Of a stretch of 64,000 bases of DNA, positions 31,959-42,029 are shown piece after piece. The notes under the pieces were generated by a model. It searched no databases. It worked only from the letters and a program-made list of their open reading frames with translations, and had not been told where the DNA came from. Origin of the DNA: Lepus europaeus (lineage: Eukaryota > Chordata > Mammalia > Lagomorpha > Leporidae); the NCBI RefSeq assembly GCF_033115175.1, contig NC_084835.1:59936448-60000447 (forward strand), written 5' to 3'. Numbering within the stretch: position 1 is the first letter of the stretch; every line of letters begins with the position of its first letter. The position numbers and the translations under genes were made by a program.

Positions 31959-32294
31959 CAGTCAGCCCTTGGTGTCTGCAGGGAATGGGCTCCAGGACTG
32001 CCCCACATCCCCGGCCTCCCACAGATGCCCAAGTCCCATATATAAAATAGTGTAGTATTTGCATATAACCTTTACATATCCTCTTATAGACTATAAATCC
32101 CCTCTGGATTATCTATATGCCTACTACATTGTAATATTATGTGCATTGTTGTCATACTATATTATTTAGGGAATAATGGCGAAAACAAAAATATGTACTA
32201 GTTTCATGAAGATGGGACTTTTTCTGAGGCTTTTCAATCTGAGGCTGGTTTAAGCTGAGGCTGTAGAACCCATGGCTATGGAGAGCCACCTGTA
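31959..32294. mobile_element. MER2-like (Tigger-related) DNA element
   Basis: Starts 'cagtcagcccttggtgtctg', contains 'caagtcccatatataaaata', 'gtgtagtatttgcatataac' and 'atttagggaataatgg', and ends 'ggctatggagagccacctgt'. The ends are imperfect inverted repeats. Three related copies lie in the window. Confidence 0.75.
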
Positions 32295-32659
32295 TGTCGG
32301 TGTTCACTGTGGAAGGGGGGAGTTGTGAAGAATCCCGTGTTGCTGGCTTTGGTTCTAGGGCTTTAAGCACCAACAATCGCATGCATTCCTATTGTGAAGA
32401 GTGAGCTGTTCACTAATTCCCCAAATAGTGTTCTTGCCGGAAGGGCTTGACCTAAACATCATTACAAGGACAGAGTCAGACAAACAGAGGATGTGCCCTT
32501 CACAGCACTCACTGGTACAAGAAACAAAGATGGTGTTGGGATTGTCCTCTCCCTGGGACAGTTAACGGGCCATGGACACCTGCGTGTACATGTGTGAGCC
32601 TTGGCTGCATACTGAGCCACAAGGAAAAGGAACTATCTAGGACCCCACCAGGACAGCCC
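32295..32659. other. Spacer, nothing recognised
   Basis: Short single-copy sequence without a supported feature. Confidence 0.45.
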
Positions 32660-32757
32660 TGAAGGTCTCTCTCTCTCTCTCTCCTTCCCTCCCTCTCTCT
32701 CTCTCTTTCTCTTTCCCTCTTTGCCTTTCAAATAACTAAAATAAATTTTTAAATAAA
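32660..32757 (+). mobile_element. CSINE 3' fragment
   Basis: Only a (CT)n tract and 'ctttcaaataactaaaataa' remain; head and body are absent. Confidence 0.65.
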
Positions 32758-34388
32758 GAAAGACTCGAAACAAAAAACTTTCCCCCACGAGAGCTAAAAA
32801 CACAGACATGACAGCGTCACCTCTGCTTATCACCGAGTAACAGAGAAAGTTCCTTGTCATCTCATGTGCCAGACCCTAGAGGTGTGAGCGGAATCATGAG
32901 AAGGAGAAACAATGGAAGCTACTGATGTCTGAGACATCAAGCTGCTGCCGTCATGCAGTCCAATCTGCTCTCCTGCCCGGATCTTAGCCACAGATGCCTC
33001 TCACACCTGCCTCTGAGTCTCTCCCTTTGGAGGGTACTTAGATACTTGGAGTTGCTGAGAACGCTGGGCATGCAACTCCAAAGTGATACAGCGTGGGGTG
33101 CAACCACTGATTTTCACAATGATCTGGAACATCTGGATGACAGTTGGCCTAGATTGCTTCCACTCCTGGAGATGCCACACACGTAAAGTCGTATCTGCCA
33201 CAGATAGCATGGCAGTCTACACATATGTGCATACATCATACACATGTGTATGTTAACCTGATGCATGCGTGTGCTTTGCCACACTGCAACAGTGAAACAG
33301 TGAAAGGGTTTAGGGGAGGCAAAAGCTGCTGCTTCCCCAGCCACAAATGCATGCTTGTACACCTGCTTAGAGGTGGTTGTGATGGAGTTGGTGTAGACAG
33401 GCCAATTTGCACACACAGACATGATTAAAGTGTGCGTGGTTATGTACGCACACAGACTGCATACAGACAAACAAATGTGTATCATTTGGAAGAGTACAGG
33501 AAAATAAAAGTTCCTAACTCGGATATTTATCTCTTTGCAGAGTTATATGACTTCCTCCTCCTGGTGGCAACAGTCTTGAAAAGCTGCTCATCCTGTCCAG
33601 AGGTTAGAGGAGGAGGGAAAGGAATTAGGACAGACCGAAGAGGTGAGTGGGTCTGGCACCTAAGTCACTTTAACCTGCAATTGAATCCAACTATTGGAAA
33701 GAGCTACGGGCTTGGTCAAGGCCAGGCGACAAGAGGAGCCAGTCTGAGATGGGACAAGTATTCTCTTCCCCTTCAGCAGTTTTCCAAGAAGCAGGCAACC
33801 TTGACCTACTCCTGTCAACTCTCAGAGCTGAGTGCCTCCACACCACAGGAACTGCAGTTGTGGGCAGGCACCCAGAACCTTTCTCATCAGGAAAGGTTGC
33901 CAGCTGGATCCCTGCCCGGTGTGGGATGAGCCCCTTGGGTGATGGGGGATGCCCTGCCTCCTGCTGGTGGGAGTGGAGGGCTGCATCAGCAAACAAGTTT
34001 TCAATCTACCACCTTGAGAAGCGACCATTCTTCAGGGCTCCACACGAGGAGGGTGGGCTCAGGGCAGCATCACGGACAATCCCTCCCCTCAAGATGACCT
34101 TCTTCTACCAGACCAAGAAGGCAACATATGGGAAGAGACAGGTGTGAGAGAGCCCTCCTTATTCAAAATGGTCAATATCCCACAGAGAAAGGGCTGATCA
34201 AGGAGACACTCCCGTGTAGCCAGTTGTTCTGGAAGTTCATCTGAAAGCTTTGACTTTACTCTGTATTCCCACTTGGTTTGGAAGGCATGGGATTATCCAT
34301 ATTTTGGCCTTAAAAATTGTCTGCTTCAATGCTTCAAAGCATATTCTGAAAACGATTCATCACATCCAAGCTATCTCCATCCTCTTAT
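32758..34388. other. Single-copy stretch
   Basis: About 1.6 kb with no transposon recognised. It includes an alternating purine-pyrimidine stretch (33215-33275) and a segment with paired splice-like signals described separately. Confidence 0.45.
33541..33642 (+). other. Possible cryptic exon
   Basis: Preceded by 'tttatctctttgcag' and followed by 'gtgagtgg', both good splice sites. The 102-base interval is open in one frame (34 codons, phase-neutral). The translation matches no protein that I recognise, and no neighbouring exon is identified, so chance is quite possible. Confidence 0.15.
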
Positions 34389-34402
34389 TCTTCCCACACA
34401 TT

Positions 34403-34971
34403 TTTTTTTTTTTGCAATCCAGAGCTATTTTATTTAATTCTTTTTTCACTTATTATGCCATGAATTCATAAGGGATGGGTTCCAGCAGCTCAGGCTGCTT
34501 TCCATTGGTTCTGACACAGTGGGCTTCTCGGGGTGGAGCAGGCTGGCGCTGTGGTTGAACCAGGTGCCCTTCTCTTTGGCTGCCTTCTTTTTCTGGCCGT
34601 TTTCCTTCACACGCTTCAGGAAGCTGTCCCAGCTCTTAGAGTGCTTAATCTGTTCAATACCCACATTTATTCTCCTGGCAAGAATCCTGCCCTTCACTTG
34701 TTTGTTTACAACAAGGCCAACAGCATGCTGGGTAACACTGTAGACTCTCCCAGTTTGGCCATGGTGACATTGATGGGGCCTTCCTTTTTCAACAGTACCC
34801 ATTCTCTTGATGTCTACAATGTCACCTTTCTTGTAAATGCACGTGTATGTGGCCAAAGGAACAACTCCACATTTCCTGAAAGCCCTGGAGAACATGTGTC
34901 TGGTGCCTCTCCTCTTTCCCTTTGTGTTCATCATCTTGGTGAATGGAAGATGGTGGTTCCAGCTGAAAGGC
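34403..34971 (-). pseudogene. RPL21: RPL21 processed pseudogene with TSD
   Basis: The parent gene encodes ribosomal protein eL21 of the large subunit. The minus-strand frame opens at 34934 with [16 protein letters not shown] and continues through '[20 protein letters not shown]' and '[20 protein letters not shown]', close to the full family length of 160 residues. After 'KGTW' one base is missing (about 34552), so the last 35 residues, ending in the original 'YEFMA', are out of frame; the original stop is at 34453-34455. A 5'UTR remnant ends at 34971, and the 3'UTR runs into a poly(A) of about 13. A TSD of 13-14 bases, 'tcttcccacacatt', flanks it (34389-34402, 34972-34985). No introns. Several missense changes confirm relaxed constraint. 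Confidence 0.95.
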
Positions 34972-34985
34972 TCTTCCCACACATT

Positions 34986-35916
34986 CTAAGAGCAAAAGTG
35001 AGCAGAGATTAGCTACCAGCGGTGTATCAGATGGATAAAGTCTCAGAATTTCTGCACAAGAAGTTTCTAGAATGGTAAGTGAGAGGATTTGTTCCAGATT
35101 ATTGACTTGGGCCATCTGTGGGAAACCATCTTTAGGGTCAAAATGGTGCTTTACAAGAATGGAACAGTCTGCATTCCTGCAGTGGACATTGCTGTGTGGG
35201 ACATTGCTGTATTTTCTGGAAGCTGTCACAACAGAAGCCATCATGACACATGGGGATGGCCTTGGCCAGCTGCACATCGTCTGTTCACCCCACATGTCAG
35301 TACTTCTGTAGGGAGCGTCTTTACTTTCCCACCTTCTGGTGACTGTCAGCACCATACCGGTCTTCTGCTTCCATCTTCACACTGCCCTCACCTCATATGC
35401 ATATCTCTTAACTCCTCTTCTCTTCCCTAGTAACACTGGCTATTGGAAAATGACAAAAGGAGAAGAGGAGGCACACTCTTTCCCTGTAAGGGATTGTCCT
35501 AATAACTGCAGTCTTTTCTTATGTCCCACTGACTGAAACTTGGTCACGTGGTCAAATTCAGCCTTAAAGGAGGCTGGGAAGTGTAGTCTTTAGCTGGGTG
35601 TCCATTAGCAATGGAACAGATACATGGCTAACTGGTGGCTGCTGCCCCCAAAATGTTTCTCTAATGTGAATTCCAGAGTAGAATGGCTGGCCACAGGGCA
35701 GGGTTGTATTAAGTGCAGTCTGCCATGCCTCGTGATTTACTCTTCCATCAGCAACATTGAGAATAGCCTTTCCCATACCCCATCAATCATTAATAGAAAC
35801 AAACCTTAATGTTTTTGTTAAAGTGCCATCTCATTTTTAAAAGATTTTACTTCGATAGCTTCTAGTGATGTATTTAAGGATCATTTCTGTTTTATTTTCT
35901 CAGATTTTTCTCTTTG
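34986..35916. other. Single-copy stretch with an old repeat relic
   Basis: 35530-35640 ('ggtcacgtggtcaaattcag', 'aggctgggaagtgtagtctt') resembles a decayed mammalian interspersed repeat of unassigned family. The long minus-strand open frame entering from the RPL21 pseudogene is out of the eL21 frame and has no recognisable product. Confidence 0.4.
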
Positions 35917-35931
35917 CTGTATTCACTTTTT

Positions 35932-36254
35932 TTTTTTTTTTTGATAGAGTGGACAGTGAGAGAGAGAGACAGAGAGAAAGGTCTTCCTTTTTGCTGTTGG
36001 TTCACCCTCCAATGGCCGCTGCGGCCGGCGCACCGCGCTGATCCGATGGCAGGAGCCAGGTACTTCTCCTGGTCTCCCATGCGGGTGCAGGGCCCAAGCA
36101 CTTGGGCCATCCTCCACTGCACTCCCGGGCCACAGCAGAGAGCTGGCTTGGAAGAGGGGCAACCGGGACAGAATCCGGCGCCCCGACCGGGACTAGAACC
36201 CAGTGTGCCGGCGCCGCAAGGTGGAGGATTAGCCTGTTGAGCCACGGCGCTGGC
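35932..36254 (-). mobile_element. Young CSINE with TSD
   Basis: T run and 'gatagagtggacagtgagag' to 'gagccacggcgctggc'. Perfect TSD 'ctgtattcacttttt' (35917-35931, 36255-36269). Confidence 0.96.
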
Positions 36255-36329
36255 CTGTATTCACTTTTTCCTACTAACTTGTCTTTCTCTAGTTGATGAG
36301 CAGTTTTTTGGGGGCACAATTCTCCATGT

Positions 36330-36475
36330 TAATATTTGTCATAACTGTTACATGCATTTCCAGTCTGTCACTTGTCTTTGCATTTTGTTTCAGGACATAT
36401 TTTGTCATAATAAAAATTTTAAATATGCTTTCATCATTGAAATGTTAATTTTGAGAAAAACAAGTATTGATTTTT
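36330..36475 (-). mobile_element. Ancient L1 relic
   Basis: 'cagtctgtcacttgtctttg' and 'cattttgtttcaggacatat' with 'aaaaattttaaatatgctt' follow the reversed L1 3' pattern. Short and decayed. Confidence 0.45.
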
Positions 36476-36480
36476 CACCT

Positions 36481-37383
36481 TTTTGTTTTATGAAGCTAGA
36501 AAATTCAGAGAAGATTGACTGAGGAGAGTCTTACCCCCTAGGATAAGGAAAGGGGACATAGGAAAGCCAGCTTGTAACTCACAGCACCACCCCGCAAACC
36601 TCCATCACATCTCATGCCTGGGTGTTGCCTGCAGGGGGAGGGTCTTCCCATCAATCAGTGAGTGACAGCATTCTGATGGCCATGTGTGTGTGCTGGCCCC
36701 TTGAGAACCTGAGCCACGTAGTTAGGAGCGGAGGCCTTCCATAACACCCACCAGAGTCTATGAGGGCCTCAAGGCTCTCACAGCCACAGAAAGGACCCTC
36801 CGGATGGCAAACAAATGCTGTACCCAGAGGTCACTGAGGCATAAGGGAAAAGGTTTCAGTGTCAGAGCCTACTCTGAACAAAACTGCAGACAGGAGAAGA
36901 CCTCCCCAGTGCCTTCCCTGAAGACCCATTTTCATTACCCCCTAATCGGAGGAGAGTGGAGGTCTCAGAGACCAAACTTCCCACACCTTTTCCAGAGTGG
37001 CCATCGTGTACCCAGGATCTGCTTGGGGTCTTCTTCAGGGAAGAGCTTCTCAGGCCACTTTGCCCCAAGGTTTGTCCTTTCTCATGGAACATTATCCTTA
37101 AAGCACCAAGGGGCCTGCACCTGCACAGAGGAAGGAATGGGTCCCCCTCATGTGATGCTTAAGATGCCACACCCCTGGGGCCGCTGAGCTACCACTGGCC
37201 AGCATTTTAAGGGACATCCTCATGCTATTAACATAAAACATTGGCTGCAACATTGCCAATGCCATCTTGTGTCTGTGTCACACGACCCCTTCCCCAGTCT
37301 GCCATGGACGTCTCACTGCCATTTCAACCTTTCCTTTCCCCAACTGGAGAAATAATTCAGGAAACAAAGGCAGAAAGTCATCT
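36481..37383. other. Single-copy stretch
   Basis: No repeat or gene recognised. A 26-base segment at 37037-37062 recurs near 38519. Confidence 0.45.
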
Positions 37384-37399
37384 AAGAAAGGCACCTCAG

Positions 37400-37781
37400 G
37401 CCGGCGCCGCAGCTCAAGAGGCTAATCCTTTGCCTGCGGTGCCGGCACACCAGGTTCTAGTCCTGGTCGGGGCACCGGATTCTGTCCTGGTTGCTCCTCT
37501 TCCAGTCCAGCTCTCTGCTGTGGCCCAGGAGTGCAGTGGAGGATGGCCCAAGTCCTTGGGCCCTGAACCCACATGGGAGACCAGGGGAAGCACCTGGCTC
37601 CTGGCTTCGGATCAGTGCAGTGCGCCGGCTGCAGCACGCCAGCTGCGGCGGCCATTGGGGGTTGAACCAACGGTAAAGGAAGACCTTTCTCTCTGTCTCT
37701 CTTTCTCTCACTGTCCACTCTGCCTGTCAAAAAAAAAAAAAAAAAAAAAAAAAAAAGAAGGAAAAAATATAAAATAAAAAA
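37400..37781 (+). mobile_element. Young CSINE with 16-bp TSD
   Basis: 'gccggcgccgcagctcaaga' to 'ctgcctgtc' and a long impure A tail (37731-37781). Perfect TSD 'aagaaaggcacctcag' (37384-37399, 37782-37797). The central 'gcagcacgccagctgcggcg' expansion is present. Confidence 0.96.
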
Positions 37782-37860
37782 AAGAAAGGCACCTCAGATC
37801 ACAGCCCTCTCTCACACTGGCCCCTCCCCACTGCCACCTGTGTTCAGGAAAAGATGAGCT

Positions 37861-38028
37861 GGGGCCAGTGTTGTGGTGCAGCAGGATAAGCTGCTGCTTG
37901 CAACGCCTGTATCCCCGGTCATTTTGGCCATTTTTGGATGAACCTGCAGATGGAAGATTTCTTTCTCTGTCTCTCTTCCTCTTTTACTCTGCCACTCTGT
38001 CTTTCAAAGAAATAACCTTCTAAAAAAG
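37861..38028 (+). mobile_element. CSINE with large internal deletion
   Basis: The head 'ggggccagtgttgtggtgca' jumps after 'cgcctgtatcccc' to 'ggccatttttggatgaacct' and the tail. About 150 bases of body are missing. Confidence 0.82.
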
Positions 38029-38544
38029 AAAGAAAAGGAAAGAGGATGAGCTGTTTCCTGTTCCCTCCAGAACAGGCACAAATGTATGGCAGAAGTTATG
38101 AGGGGCAGTTGCTCAAATGAGAATGTCCGTATCATGTGAAGAAGAAAGAGGGGTGGGAGGGTCTCCTGTAGAACATGAAGCTGATTGGTTAGGAAGTAAC
38201 TGAGCTGGGACCAGCACTGGCTCCTCTGCATGGATCTCCTACGTGTCACTCTCACTCCCTGCAGCAATTGCAGGTGGCACAGGGACAATAGTTTTGGGGG
38301 TTGGTGGGATTAAATGCCAGTCAATCAAAAAAGACAGTCTGGTAGAACAACAACAAGAACCAAAAAACCAGCAAGAACCAAAAAAGGAAAATCGGAGATG
38401 AAATATAAGTAGCCAATAAATACATTAGATAATGCTCACCCAGACTAGGAATAGCTCTGTCCTTAGATTTCTGTTAATTGGGGGAGGTTAAAGGTCAGAT
38501 TCTGGTTGACATTTTTGTCAGGGAAGAGCTTATCAGGCCACTTT
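38029..38544. other. Spacer
   Basis: Single-copy. 38352-38390 has two copies of 'caagaaccaaaaaa' in an A-rich run. Confidence 0.45.
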
Positions 38545-38912
38545 TTTTAAAGAGAGAGTTACAGAGAAGGAGGGGGAGGGAGCGAGAAAAAGGGAGAGGG
38601 AGAGGCAGAGAGACAGGGAGACCGAGTGAGAGAAAAAGAGAGAGAGAGAGATTTTCCATCTGCTGGCCCATTCCCCAAATGGCCACATCACATCGGCCAG
38701 GGTTGGGCTGGGCCAAAGTCAGGAGCCAGGAGCTTCCTGCAGGTCTCCAACGTGGGTGGCAGGGGCCAGAGCACCTGGGCCATCCTCTGCTGCCCTCCCC
38801 GATGCAACAGCAGGAACCCGATGGGAAGCAGAGCATCCGGGACCCAAACCAGTGCCCACATGGGATGCCAGCATTGCAGACAGAGGCTTACCCCTCTACG
38901 CCTGGGCCTGCT
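38545..38912 (-). mobile_element. CSINE with an expanded purine tract
   Basis: The purine tract (38551-38650) is about 100 bases, far above the usual 30-40. It is followed by 'ccatctgctggcccattccc' and a diverged body, ending 'cttacccctctacgcctggg'. Confidence 0.85.
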
Positions 38913-39537
38913 TTTCTGGGATCTTTTCCCAGACTGATGAATTCTATTTTCTCCTGTTATCCCTTCCTCCAAAGTTGCACACAGGATGGAAGTCTGAGGC
39001 AGGTAACTTTCAGTGTGGTTGGCTCCCATATCCAGGGCCCTCCCCAGCCCGTCTTCCCCATACTCTTCCTTGCTTGCATTGAGAGTCCACCTGCTACATT
39101 GTCCCACAACCTCACCTTGTCTACCAGCACATAAAGATACAAACACACACTCATCCTGCAGGAGTCGGAGCCCCCTAGCTTGCTAAATGCGGGTTCAGTT
39201 TCTGTACTCTGGCTTGCTTGCGGGCCGGCTATAATGACATGATAGGCCTCATCCCGGACCAGCCTAGGAGGCTGGCTGGGTCCTTGAGAACAAAGAAAGT
39301 ATGCTCCCCTGGAATTTATGACCTGCTTCCCACCAGCTCCCCTGAAATTTATGGCCCAATGCTTCCCGCCAGTTCCTCCCCGTGCCATCTCCTGTGTGTG
39401 GCCTTCCCACCACATAACGTGTATAGTCTATACGTTTAAATGAACCAATGAACATGTTAGGTCCCAATACCTTGCCATATAGAGAGTAAGGAGGTAACCT
39501 GCTTAGGAGATGACCTGCACCCTTGCAAGTGTGAGGC

Positions 39538-39545
39538 TATAAAAA
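39538..39545 (+). promoter_or_regulatory. TATA box of the solo LTR
   Basis: TATAAAAA about 94 bases before the AATAAA signal, the spacing expected for a retroviral R region. Transcription would start near 39570 if active. Confidence 0.65.
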
Positions 39546-39631
39546 CCTCTCTTATGCAAACGAAGGGGCCTTTTGCCTGTGCACAGCTAAAGGGTTGTGT
39601 GCGGGTAGGGGGTCCCAGCCGGCTGGTAGCA

Positions 39632-39637
39632 AATAAA
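39632..39637 (+). promoter_or_regulatory. Poly(A) signal of the solo LTR
   Basis: AATAAA followed within 40 bases by 'tgtgccttgtgcattg', a GT-rich downstream element. Confidence 0.65.
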
Positions 39638-39701
39638 CCTCTGCTTTTGCATCCGCGACTGTGCCTTGTGCATTGATTGGGACATTCGGACATAACAATC
39701 C

Positions 39702-40141
39702 AAATAGGGCATGGGTTCTACTCTTCCTGTTCTAGAGAAACTAGCTTCATGGTAACAATTTCTTCACAGACACAAAAGACAGATGTCTTTAGGGGATTTG
39801 TTCCCTTCTGTGTCTTTACAAAAACTGACTCCCCAAGGCAGAGGGAGGCAGAGGCAGTGAGGTTTGATGGCCAGAAACAATGGGCTTTGAGAATTCCAGC
39901 CCCACTTGGAGAAGCTTTGCCCTAGCAGAAGGTGTCTGTGCCCAACTGGGTCCCCTTCATGCAAACAGCCTCTTACTATAATTACCTTCAACTCCACCCA
40001 AGAGCTTCCTGGGGCTGGGGGAGCAGTCTCCGACAAAAGGCAGGCTGGGAATGCTGGGAACCCTTGGGAATGGCTTTCAAACAATGCCAAAGAGGAGGTC
40101 CCTGTCCTTTGAATGGGACAATGCTGAAGCCTGCCCTAAGC
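39702..40141. other. Single-copy spacer
   Basis: Nothing recognised. Confidence 0.45.
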
Positions 40142-40455
40142 CAAGGGTCAGCAAACTTTTCTGTAAACAGCCAGTTTCAGCCATATGGTCTTTGTTAGAA
40201 CAACAGAAGTCTGCGGTTGTGGTGGGCTGGCGGCCAGCTTGGACCATATTTACATATGAATGGGCGTGGCTCTGCTGCAAGAAACCTTCGTTTTTTTTGC
40301 CACTTGCATTTCACTTCAATACTTTCACGGCACAGAATGTTATGCCTCCTTTGATTATCTTCCAACCACTGAAAAAAACATACAGACCATTCTTAGTTTG
40401 CGGGTCATAGAAAACCAATGGGCTGGGTTCAGCCCCAGTTCTCTGAGCCCAGTCT
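40142..40455. mobile_element. hAT-Charlie-type non-autonomous DNA element
   Basis: 'caagggtcagcaaacttttc', 'tgtaaacagccagtttcagc', 'catatggtctttgttag', 'atgaatgggcgtggctctgc' and 'ttgcgggtcatagaaaacca' follow a common mammalian MER1-group consensus. The right end is decayed. I do not name the subfamily. Confidence 0.75.
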
Positions 40456-41344
40456 CAATAGGCTCCCAGAGGACCCCAGGGAGAGGGAGCCCTGGCTGTT
40501 TGCAGCAGTAGTCTATTCATTGGAGTGCCTTGGGCTGGCTTCCTGACCTTTCCTGGCTCACTCCACCTGCTCCCCAGGAATTGCCTTCCTGATAAGCTAG
40601 TTGCCCTCAGTGCCCATCTAGAGTCTACTTCTGCCCTTACACCTCTTCCCACAGGGAACTTCAGAGCAAGGCAACTCTAGCCACAGCTCCATGTCTGCCT
40701 TCCCCACCCTCTGCTCTGCCAGCCTAGCCTTGTCACCTCTGTCAACCTCTAGAACTCTTGGCTTCACAGTTCGCTGAGGATACTTCAGTGCAGGAGAATG
40801 TCCTTCTCCAACACCACCATCTCTCATTCTGCTGGGGAGGCAGAGGGTGAGCCCAGATTACAGCACAGCGTGAGAACCAACAACAGTAGCAGGTCACAGC
40901 AGGAGTCAGGAAACATCCGCATCGCGCTGTCACTCACAAGGAGAATCTGCCTGAACCTCATTTCTCCACCTGAAGGAAAGACAGTCAGCTCATCCCTTCT
41001 GGGGTTATTGGAGGCTGAGACAGACATCAAGCGTCAACCATGCTTTACAGCACAACCTCATCGGGTAGGTATGTCATCAGTAGACAGCGAGAGCTCACAG
41101 TGGAAGGACCAGCGAGCGCCAGCCCCAGTATGAGACAGGCAGACAGGTGTGTAGGGGGCAGGTCCCTGAGAAATGAGCAAGATGTGGGTGCCTGGGTGGG
41201 GAAAAGGAGCACCTCACAACAGAATACAGCACAAGCAAAGTTGTTAGCCATGGACTCCTGACAGAGGAAAGTCAGACGACCAATCCGGCCTCCCATCTGT
41301 GCAACACAGGCTAAAGGAGAAGGTGGCGCAAAAGCAATGCATAA
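40456..41344. other. Single-copy stretch
   Basis: About 890 bases with no recognised element or gene. Confidence 0.45.
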
Positions 41345-41395
41345 ACACTTACTGAGCATGGATCCCCTGAGAAACTTCCTAGACTGCAGGCAGCG
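41345..41395 (+). repeat. Left arm of a 51-bp perfect inverted repeat
   Basis: Identical over 51 bases to the reverse complement of 41979-42029. The arm begins 'acacttactgagcatgg' and lies in sequence with MIR-like context ('ttactgagca', then 'caggcagcgccctaagggct'). Confidence 0.95.
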
Positions 41396-41699
41396 CCCTA
41401 AGGGCTAGCGATTCATCTCATTCAATTCGTACAATGGTGAGTAGATGGGAAGTCACACTGTCCGCAGTCTACAGGGAAGACACCAAGCCTTCAGGTGGGT
41501 TCAGTTGCCAGCCTGGAGATTCCACTCATGGTCGGTCCAGTTGCAGAACTTTAGTTCTTACCCACAGTGCTTTGAGGATTCTGTAGCACAGAGAAGAGAG
41601 ACAAAGCCGGACTTGGGGTTTGGAGGAGGCACTCTGAAGGAACTGAAGTCTACAATGAGGTCCGAAGAAAGTAAGAAGCTATCCTTGGGAAGGCAGGTG

Positions 41700-41960
41700 G
41701 AGAGGGCTGCAGGCAGGAGCTTGTCCTGAGTTCAAGGGCATGCAGGCAGGAGGACGAGACATGAAGTCAGGTGAGAGACAGACTCATGAAGGGCCCTAGA
41801 AACTATGTTGAGGAATCAGGACTTTGTCCCAAAGCAACAGAAAGCTTTTGAAGAGTTTTGAAGAACACAGGTTTCTTTCTTTCCATTTTAATTCTAAGAC
41901 AGCTCTTTGGTGAATGAGGAGAACAGATTAGAAGCGGACCGGACTAGAGATAGGGGCCCC
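41700..41960 (+). repeat. Ancient mammalian repeat relic
   Basis: 'catgaagggccctagaaact', 'gaatcaggactttgtcccaa' and 'gaacagattagaagcggac' match in order an old LINE2/MIR-age repeat ('catgcagggccttgtaggcc..' type). Family not assigned. Confidence 0.5.
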
Positions 41961-41978
41961 CGTGTGATGGCTCTTGGA

Positions 41979-42029
41979 CGCTGCCTGCAGTCTAGGAAGT
42001 TTCTCAGGGGATCCATGCTCAGTAAGTGT
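41979..42029 (-). repeat. Right arm of the 51-bp perfect inverted repeat
   Basis: Begins 'cgctgcctgcagtctagg' and ends 'cagtaagtgt'. Identity to the left arm stops abruptly on both sides. The spacer between the arms is 583 bases. Confidence 0.95.

Larger units (their letters stand above)
39157..39697 (+). mobile_element. Gammaretrovirus-like solo LTR
   Basis: A 541-base unit starting TG and ending CA, flanked by the 4-base repeat 'atcc' (39153-39156, 39698-39701), as gammaretroviral integrases make. U3 has two tandem imperfect copies of a roughly 34-base unit (39302-39369, 'gctcccctggaatttatga'). TATAAAAA lies at 39538-39545, AATAAA at 39632-39637, then 'ctgcttttgcatccgcgact', which resembles the U5 start of mouse-leukaemia-virus-like LTRs. 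There is no gag, pol or env next to it, so it is a solo LTR left by recombination. Confidence 0.8.

Noticed and set aside
34822-35355. 177-codon minus-strand frame overlapping the RPL21 pseudogene
   Set aside because: Out of frame with eL21 and entering unrelated flanking DNA; no known product.
38478-39134. 218-codon open frame
   Set aside because: Runs through the expanded CSINE purine tract and body; the R/E-rich protein is a product of (GA)n sequence.
39157-39697. A complete provirus
   Set aside because: No gag, pol or env-like sequence or second LTR occurs within several kilobases on either side; only one LTR is present.
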